The notes beneath the pieces were generated by a model. It searched no databases. It was not told the origin of the DNA and saw nothing but the letters and a program-made list of their open reading frames with translations. Made by a program: the position numbers and the translations under genes. Below are positions 8,518 through 13,543 of a stretch of DNA of 17,552 bases, in pieces; positions within the stretch are counted from its first letter, which is position 1; each line of letters begins with the position of its first letter. Source of the stretch: JAHFUI01 sp041485905 (GTDB lineage: Bacteria > Acidobacteriota > Vicinamibacteria > Vicinamibacterales > CAVVIG01); the NCBI GenBank assembly GCA_041485905.1, contig JBGPKK010000096.1, forward strand, positions 1-17,552, read 5' to 3'.

Positions 8518-9147
8518 TCAGGTGTTTTCCAAATCGCGGATCTTGGCGAGACGTCTGATGTATCGCGGCTCCCGCATGGGTGTGCTCAACCAGGTGGACA
8601 CGATCGCCCGCGCCTCGTCGGCACCGAGAAGCGTCGCGCCGAGCGTCAACACGTTCGCCCCGTTATGCTCCCGCGAATATCGCGCGATGAGCTCGGAGGT
8701 CGCCATCACCGCGCGCACGCCGGCGATCTTATTGGCCGCAATCGCGGATCCGATGCCGGCGCCATCGATCACGATGCCGGCATCGGCTTCGCCGCGCGCG
8801 ACGATGCGCGCCACCGAGGCGGCGACGTCGGGGTAATCGACCGAATCGGTTCCGTCGGTTCCCAGATCCTGCACCGCCAGACCGCGGCTTCGCAGATACG
8901 AGGTCAGGGTTCGCCGGAGCGCGACGCCCGTGTGATCGCAGGCGATGGCGATCGAGCGAATGTCGGCAACAGGCGCGAGCGTCGCGTCGGCCGCCGAGAC
9001 ACGCCCTTCCTGAACGACGGTGATCCGCCGTTCCCTGAGCGTGTCCTGCGCGAGCGGCGTCACGTGCCCGCCGCGAGACAGCTCGATCGTCTCGCCGTGC
9101 GGGAGCACGCGCGCATCGGCCTCCGTGATGATGTCAAAGCGCTGCAT
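8518..9147 (-). CDS. rpiB: RpiB/LacA-type sugar-phosphate isomerase with N-terminal extension
   Basis: Residues 63-190 form an RpiB/LacAB domain: Asp71-His72 in ACDHTGVALR, DYPDVA at 104-109, SAIAANKIAGVRA and YSREHNGANVLTLG. RpiB enzymes interconvert ribose-5-phosphate and ribulose-5-phosphate, or related sugar phosphates. Two differences stand out. The usual catalytic CGTG loop (Cys66 and Thr68 in E. coli) reads Asp128-Gly-Ala-Gly, so neither residue is conserved. There is also an extra N-terminal segment of about 60 residues (ITEADARVLPHGET, GGHVTPLAQDTL). I recall similar segments in microcompartment-associated proteins but cannot verify it here. It is the first gene of the rpiB-deoC-kinase-regulator operon and is divergent from hpt with only 21 nt between starts. 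Substrate and activity are uncertain. Confidence 0.88.
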   Translation of the reverse strand: MQRFDIITEADARVLPHGETIELSRGGHVTPLAQDTLRERRITVVQEGRVSAADATLAPVADIRSIAIACDHTGVALRRTLTSYLRSRGLAVQDLGTDGTDSVDYPDVAASVARIVARGEADAGIVIDGAGIGSAIAANKIAGVRAVMATSELIARYSREHNGANVLTLGATLLGADEARAIVSTWLSTPMREPRYIRRLAKIRDLENT

Positions 9148-9153
9148 TGAGGT

Positions 9154-9159
9154 TAGAAT
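9154..9159 (+). promoter_or_regulatory. Candidate -10 box for hpt (near-leaderless)
   Basis: TAGAAT ends 9 nt before the hpt ATG, so transcription would begin within a few bases of the start codon. No Shine-Dalgarno sequence is seen between them, and no convincing -35 box. The whole divergent gap to rpiB is 21 nt. Confidence 0.4.
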
Positions 9160-9168
9160 CTGGCCCCT

Positions 9169-9699
9169 ATGTCCGAGCGGAGCCCGTCCGAGATCCTACT
9201 CTCTAGCGACCAGATTCAAAAACGCGTCGCGGAGCTGGCCTCGGAAATCCGGCGGGATTTCCCGGACGGCCTCCATCTCATCGCCGTGCTCAAGGGCGCC
9301 TTCATCTTCCTCTCGGACCTCGTCCGCCACATGACCGGCAACGTCTCGCTCGATTTCATGGCGCTCTCGAGCTACGCGAAGGGGACGACCAGCTCCGGCG
9401 AGGTGAGGGTGTTGAAGGATCTGGATACGACGCTCGACGGCAAGAACGTCGTAATCGTCGAAGACATCGTGGACACGGGGCTCACACTCACCTACCTGCA
9501 GGACATTCTCCGCGCGCGCAACCCGAACACGCTGCGCACGGCCTGTCTGCTGAGCAAGCCGTCCCGGCGTCAGGTCGACGTGAAGGTCGAATACATCGGC
9601 TTCACGATCGCGGATCGGTTCGTCGTCGGATACGGGCTGGATTACGCCGAGCGGTACCGCAACCTGCCTCACATCGCGGTGTTGGGATCAGAAGATTGA
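9169..9699 (+). CDS. hpt: Hypoxanthine phosphoribosyltransferase
   Basis: A 176-residue purine salvage enzyme that transfers phosphoribose from PRPP to hypoxanthine or guanine, giving IMP or GMP. The PRPP-binding signature VVIVEDIVDTGLT is at 94-106, the LKGAFIFLSDL loop at 41-51 and the flexible SSYAKGTTSSG loop at 67-77. Length matches bacterial Hpt. The ATG at 9169 is chosen because the protein aligns with the family from there and a -10-like TAGAAT sits just upstream. It is transcribed away from rpiB and converges with the amidohydrolase gene (12-nt gap). Confidence 0.96.
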   Translation: MSERSPSEILLSSDQIQKRVAELASEIRRDFPDGLHLIAVLKGAFIFLSDLVRHMTGNVSLDFMALSSYAKGTTSSGEVRVLKDLDTTLDGKNVVIVEDIVDTGLTLTYLQDILRARNPNTLRTACLLSKPSRRQVDVKVEYIGFTIADRFVVGYGLDYAERYRNLPHIAVLGSED

Positions 9700-9711
9700 C
9701 ATCGTTCGCCC

Positions 9712-11100
9712 TCATGGCTTCACCGCGTCCCGGACGCTGACGGCGAGACGCTTCGCGGCGGCAATGACCCCGGCGCGGTCGAGCGTCGTCACCTGTCGAT
9801 TTCTCATCAGCACCCGGCCGTTCACAATCGTCGTCCGGACATCGTCGCCGCGGGTGACGTACACCAGATGCGACACCGGATCGTAGAGCGGCGTCTGGCG
9901 GGCCGCCCTGGTGGACACCGTGATCAGGTCCGCGCGCTTGCCCGCTTCGAGCGATCCGATCGCGCCCTCCATCCCGAGCGCTTTCGCTCCGCCGATGGTC
10001 GCCAGATCGAGCGCCGTCCTGGCCGGCACAACGGTGGGATCGCGCGTCGCGTGTTTCGCGAGGAACGACGCCTGCCGCATCGCCTCGAACATGTCCAGAT
10101 CGTTGTTGCTGGCGGCGCCGTCGGTCCCAAGACCCAGCGCGACGCCAGCCGCCAGGTATTTCGTCACGGGCGCCGCGCCGCTCGCCAGCTTCATGTTGCT
10201 TTCCGGATTGTGCGCTACTCCCACGGCACGCCGCTTCAAGATCTGAATGTCCTCGTCGGTCACCCAGATGCCGTGCGCCGCTAGCGTTCGCGGACCCCAG
10301 AACCCGATCGACTCGAGGTAGCCGACCGGCGTCAGTTGATGCTGTTGGCGGACGGTCATCACCTCGTCCTCGGTCTCGGCCAGATGGATGATGAGCGGCA
10401 CGTCGTAACGGCGCGCGAGCGCCGCGGCCGCCTTCAGGGTCGCCTCGTCGTTGGTGTAGATCGCATGCGGCGCCACGGCGGGAACAATCAGGCTGTCCCC
10501 TTTGAACGACTTGATGAAGCGTTCGGCGCGAGCGAGCCCCTCTGCCGGCGTCCTGGCGTCGGCGACGGGAATCCCGATGATGGTCTGACCGAGGATGCCG
10601 CGCAGCCCGGCCTCGCGCGTCGCCTTGGCGATCTCTTCTTCGAAGTAATACATGTCGGCATACGTCGTCGTCCCCGACTCGATCATTTCGAGAGCGGCGA
10701 GGCGCGTGCCGATTCTGACCATCTCCGGCGACACCGTTTTCGCCTCCGCCGGGAAGATGTACTTCTGCAACCACTCCATCAGTGCGAGGTCGTCGGCCAG
10801 GCCTCGAAACATGACCATCGGCGCGTGCGTGTGGGTGTTGATCAGCCCCGGCAGCACGATGTCGTCGCGCGCGTCGATCGTCTGAGCGGCTCTGTATCGC
10901 GCGGCAATCACGTCGGGACGATCGACATCGATGATGTCGATGCCCGCAATCGCGACGGCGCCCGGCGAGAGGATCTGGCGGCCCGCGTTCTCGGTGACGA
11001 TGGTGCCGCCGATGACGACGAGCGACGCCGGGCGACGGGTGGATTGCGCGGCGGCAAGCGCTCCAATCGCCAGCGCGAGCACCGTAATTCGTGCACCCAT
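9712..11100 (-). CDS. Exported amidohydrolase of the MTA/SAH deaminase-chlorohydrolase family
   Basis: A 462-residue metal-dependent deaminase-like protein. Residues include HTH at 90-92 (LINTHTHAPMVMFRG), His212 (APHAIYT), His239 with the AETEDEV motif, His276 (AAHGIW) and Asp327 (GLGTDGAASNNDLDMF). This pattern is typical of 5'-methylthioadenosine/S-adenosylhomocysteine deaminases and related enzymes acting on adenosine-like substrates. The same frame stays open upstream to 11769 but there overlaps upp. The start at 11100 is preferred because it begins a signal peptide (MGARITVLALAIGALAAAQS) and a -10 box lies 10 nt upstream. A cleaved signal peptide is unusual for this mostly cytosolic family. 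It is divergent from upp. Confidence 0.9.
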   Translation of the reverse strand: MGARITVLALAIGALAAAQSTRRPASLVVIGGTIVTENAGRQILSPGAVAIAGIDIIDVDRPDVIAARYRAAQTIDARDDIVLPGLINTHTHAPMVMFRGLADDLALMEWLQKYIFPAEAKTVSPEMVRIGTRLAALEMIESGTTTYADMYYFEEEIAKATREAGLRGILGQTIIGIPVADARTPAEGLARAERFIKSFKGDSLIVPAVAPHAIYTNDEATLKAAAALARRYDVPLIIHLAETEDEVMTVRQQHQLTPVGYLESIGFWGPRTLAAHGIWVTDEDIQILKRRAVGVAHNPESNMKLASGAAPVTKYLAAGVALGLGTDGAASNNDLDMFEAMRQASFLAKHATRDPTVVPARTALDLATIGGAKALGMEGAIGSLEAGKRADLITVSTRAARQTPLYDPVSHLVYVTRGDDVRTTIVNGRVLMRNRQVTTLDRAGVIAAAKRLAVSVRDAVKP

Positions 11101-11109
11101 GTAACGGAA

Positions 11110-11119
11110 ATTGTATAGT
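11110..11119. promoter_or_regulatory. Overlapping divergent -10 boxes between the deaminase-like gene and upp
   Basis: On the minus strand TACAAT (11115 to 11110) ends 9 nt before the ATG at 11100. On the plus strand TATAGT (11114-11119) ends 8 nt before the GTG at 11128. The two boxes share bases 11114-11115. Neither gene has a Shine-Dalgarno sequence in the gap, so both transcripts would be leaderless or nearly so. -35 boxes are weak, and would lie inside the opposite coding sequences. Confidence 0.5.
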
Positions 11120-11127
11120 GTGACACC

Positions 11128-11757
11128 GTGCCGGTCCATCTCGTCGACCATCCGCTCGTGCACGACGCGCTCGTCGCGCTGCGCGGCGCCCACACGCCAT
11201 CGGAACAATTCCGACAGGCGGCGAGACGCATCAGCCTCCTGCTCGTTGCCGAAGCGCTTCGCGATCTGCCCACGGAGAATTTGAAGGTGCAGACGCCGCT
11301 CTATCCCCCGGCCGCCGAGGGCCGCCGCGTCAGGTGCGGTGTCGTCGTCGTGCCTGTGCTGCGCGCCGGCCTCGGCATGCTCGACGCGGTGCTCGAGCTC
11401 ATGCCGTCGGCGCGCGTCGGCCACATCGGCCTTCAGCGCGACGAGCTGACGGCGATCGCGGCACAGTACTACTCGAAGCTGCCGGCCAGGCTCGACACGA
11501 GCTACGTCGTGATGATCGATCCGATGCTCGCGACGGGCGGAAGCGCGGTGGCGGCGCTCGATGTGCTTCGAGGCGCCGGTGCGCGCGCGATTCGGCTCAT
11601 CTGCATCGTCGCCGCACCCGAAGGGATCGCGCTCGTCGAACGGCATCACCCCGACGTGCTCATCTACACCCCTGTGGTCGATCGCGGATTGAACGGGCAG
11701 AAATTCATCGTGCCAGGGCTCGGCGATTTCGGCGATCGGCTGTACGGAACCATATGA
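11128..11757 (+). CDS. upp: Uracil phosphoribosyltransferase
   Basis: A 209-residue pyrimidine salvage enzyme converting uracil and PRPP to UMP. Family motifs are VPVLRAGLGM (75-84), the PRPP loop DPMLATGGS (131-139) and the C-terminal uracil-binding segment GLNGQKFIVPGLGDFGDRLYGT (187-208). Full length. The start is GTG at 11128, giving the usual N-terminus with HLVDHPLV close to it. There is no Shine-Dalgarno sequence, and the -10-like TATAGT is 8 nt upstream. Its TGA overlaps the ATG of the next gene (ATGA at 11754-11757), so the two are translationally coupled. Confidence 0.96.
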   Translation: MPVHLVDHPLVHDALVALRGAHTPSEQFRQAARRISLLLVAEALRDLPTENLKVQTPLYPPAAEGRRVRCGVVVVPVLRAGLGMLDAVLELMPSARVGHIGLQRDELTAIAAQYYSKLPARLDTSYVVMIDPMLATGGSAVAALDVLRGAGARAIRLICIVAAPEGIALVERHHPDVLIYTPVVDRGLNGQKFIVPGLGDFGDRLYGTI

Positions 11758-12602
11758 CGAACCGCACACTCACCGAAAAGGAACGGCACGCCCAACCGCG
11801 GACGGCGTCCAACGAACGCTGGCAGACGTCGCTGACGTTCACCGCGCCGAATCAGATCCTCGTTCGCGGCTACCCGCTCGACGAGATGATGGGCCGGTTG
11901 TCGTTCGCCGATGCGGTCTACGTCCTGCTCATGGGCGAGCTGCCGACGCCGGCCATCGGCCGCATGCTCAACGCCGTGCTCATCTCCTCGATTGACCACG
12001 GCGTGACGCCGCCCTCGACGATGGCGGCGCGAAACGTGGCGACCTCTGGCGCGCCGCTCAAGGATTGTGTGGCGGCCGGCATTCTCGCATTCGGTCCGCA
12101 TCATGGCGGCGACATCGAGTCGTGCATGCGGTTTCTCGACGCGGGGCTGACGCTGGTCCGCAGCGGTCAATCGCTTCAGGTAGCGGCCGACACCATCGTC
12201 GAGGAATGCGCGCGCGTCAACCAGGTCCCGCCGGGATTCGGTCACCGCTTCCACACCCGCGATCCCCGGGCCGGCCGGCTGTTTCAGATGGCGCTCGAGC
12301 TCGAGCTCGAAGGGGAGCACGTGCGGCTGCTGCGCGCCGCCGAACGCGCGATCGAGGCGCGCAAAGATCGGTTTGGGCGGGCGCTTCCGGTCAACGTGGA
12401 CGGCGCGATCGCGGCCATCTCCGCCGACCTTGGCTTCGCGTACGAGCTTGGCAATGCCATATTCCTGATCTCGCGTCTGCCCGGGCTTATCGCGCATGCG
12501 CACGAAGAGCGCACACGGCAGACACCGATGCGGCAGATCGACCCGAAGGGCCACGACTACGACGGCTCGCGCGAGCGGCGGTTGCCGGAGGGCAGGAAAT
12601 AG
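11754..12602 (+). CDS. Short citrate-synthase-family protein, citryl-CoA lyase-like
   Basis: A 282-residue protein of the citrate synthase superfamily, shorter than true citrate synthase (about 380-430) and matching the citryl-CoA lyase group that splits citryl-CoA into acetyl-CoA and oxaloacetate. Visible signatures are SSIDHGVTPPSTMAARNVA (78-96), GPHHGGDIE (114-122, His116/His117), GFGHRFHTRDPRA (161-173, His164) and VNVDGAIAAI (213-222, Asp216). The frame is open upstream to 11334 inside upp, but the start at 11754 is chosen because it makes the ATGA overlap and begins just before conserved sequence. Why it is coupled to upp is unclear; it could process a product of base or nucleoside breakdown. 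The direction of reaction is not determinable from sequence. Confidence 0.85.
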   Translation: MTNRTLTEKERHAQPRTASNERWQTSLTFTAPNQILVRGYPLDEMMGRLSFADAVYVLLMGELPTPAIGRMLNAVLISSIDHGVTPPSTMAARNVATSGAPLKDCVAAGILAFGPHHGGDIESCMRFLDAGLTLVRSGQSLQVAADTIVEECARVNQVPPGFGHRFHTRDPRAGRLFQMALELELEGEHVRLLRAAERAIEARKDRFGRALPVNVDGAIAAISADLGFAYELGNAIFLISRLPGLIAHAHEERTRQTPMRQIDPKGHDYDGSRERRLPEGRK

Positions 12603-12625
12603 GAAAGAATTAATTGCCCACCGGT

Positions 12626-12663
12626 GGCGCTTAGCTCAGCTGGTTAGAGCGCGTGCTTCACAC
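12626..12663 (+). repeat. tRNA-Val 5'-half fragment (left att-like repeat)
   Basis: A 38-bp block identical to bases 16992-17029 of the intact tRNA-Val(CAC). It starts at the second acceptor base and ends at the last base of the anticodon loop (TTCACAC). The sequence after 12663 is unrelated to the 3' half of a tRNA, so this copy is not functional. A direct repeat of half a tRNA gene, with an integrase remnant beside the intact copy, is the signature of site-specific integration. Confidence 0.9.
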
Positions 12664-12800
12664 TTGTTGATGAACAGCGTTTCCCGCCGCACTGGATCGT
12701 TCAGTATCCCCGGTGTCACGACACGCGGAGAGATGTAGACGCCGAAATAGAGATTCACGTCGAGAGCTTCCCGCAGGTCTCGTTTCGACTGGGTCAGCCA
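12636..12800 (-). pseudogene. Possible C-terminal gene remnant, family unknown
   Basis: A 54-codon stretch between stops with no clear start reads like real protein (segments KRDLREALDVNLYFGVYIS and RVVTPGILNDPVRRETLF). I do not recognise the family. Its final residues and stop codon come from the antisense of the tRNA-Val fragment, as expected if a gene was cut by integration at this point. The rest of the 12603-12919 gap shows only the tRNA fragment and a candidate -10 box. The composition could be coincidental. Confidence 0.3.
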
Positions 12801-12880
12801 TCAAAGCTTCGAGTGAGGTGTGCCTTACTGTCGAGGTCGTGACAGATCGTCACTGAAGCGTCAGGAGGGACGGCGCCGCG

Positions 12881-12889
12881 TGCTAGACT
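12881..12889 (+). promoter_or_regulatory. Candidate extended -10 (TGCTAGACT)
   Basis: An extended -10 element TGC-TAGACT lies 30 nt upstream of the small-protein ATG. There is no good -35 box. The same TGCTAGA core occurs in the promoter of the next gene. Confidence 0.35.
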
Positions 12890-12919
12890 TGTTTTCCAAG
12901 GACCCGATTAAGGATAGCG

Positions 12920-13327
12920 ATGCGCATCATGTTTTTGCGATGGTCGGTGCCGTTCCTCGTGGCCTTGTCCGCGGCGGTCTGCGGATCCACGCCGACGCAG
13001 TCCACAACGAGTAGTACGACCCAGTCGCCGGCGACGAATGTGCGCGCGACCGGGAATCTCACCTTCGCGAGTTGCTCTTCCGAGGGCAGGTGCACCTATC
13101 AGGGGCTGATCACCAACGACGGACCGGACTGTGCCAGCAACGTTCGTGGCGTCACGCATCTATTTGACGCGTCGGGTAAGGAAATCGAGACGCAGCAATG
13201 GGACATCCTCGGCCGAGTGCGCCGTGGGGAGACCTCCTACACCGGGTGTTGCTTCTCCCAGACAGCCGTCAATACCTACCGCACCTATCGGACCGACGTC
13301 TCCTTCGACGCCCTGCTCTGCATCTAG
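12920..13327 (+). CDS. Small Cys-rich secreted or lipoprotein, FxLYD-like
   Basis: A 135-residue protein with a hydrophobic N-terminus (FLRWSVPFLVALSAAVC). Cys21 follows SAAV, a weak lipobox because of Val at -1, so it is either a lipoprotein or cleaved by signal peptidase I. A Ser/Thr/Gln-rich linker (about 23-38) precedes a small beta domain with the pattern GLITNDGPDCASNVRGVTHLFDASGKEI. That pattern resembles FxLYD-type domains, in which extracellular beta-sandwiches carry an N-x-G-x-x-CA core. Further Cys at 52, 58, 71, 110, 111 and 134 suggest disulfides. AAGGA at 12910-12914 lies 5 nt before the ATG. No specific function can be assigned. Confidence 0.75.
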   Translation: MRIMFLRWSVPFLVALSAAVCGSTPTQSTTSSTTQSPATNVRATGNLTFASCSSEGRCTYQGLITNDGPDCASNVRGVTHLFDASGKEIETQQWDILGRVRRGETSYTGCCFSQTAVNTYRTYRTDVSFDALLCI

Positions 13328-13395
13328 AAGAACTTAGGATCATTTTCGGTTCGTCGCGTTCCGCAAAAGTCATCTCTTCGTCATTCCCCTCTTAC

Positions 13396-13424
13396 TTGCC
13401 ATCGCATCATCGGGATGCTAGAGT
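13396..13424 (+). promoter_or_regulatory. Sigma-70-type promoter for the propeller protein gene
   Basis: TTGCCA (13396-13401) and TAGAGT (13419-13424) are separated by exactly 17 bp, with TGC extending the -10. Transcription would start near 13431, leaving a leader of about 113 nt that I cannot assign to any known riboswitch. Confidence 0.6.
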
Positions 13425-13543
13425 TCGCCGGTTCGCTCAACTGATCGGGCCCACGCTGTCCGCCACATCCGAGATTTCTTGATCCCGGACTGTTTTGGCT
13501 GACAGGTCGATCTGCGAGAAATCCGCTGCCAGGAGGAGATGCG

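Noticed and set aside
11334..11753. Upstream extension of the citryl-CoA-lyase-like frame
   Set aside because: Arg-rich out-of-frame reading of upp; the ATGA overlap at 11754 gives the natural start.
11101..11769. Open frame extending the deaminase-like gene upstream to 685 codons
   Set aside because: It lies antisense to the whole of upp, whose motifs are unmistakable. The signal peptide and -10 box support the start at 11100.
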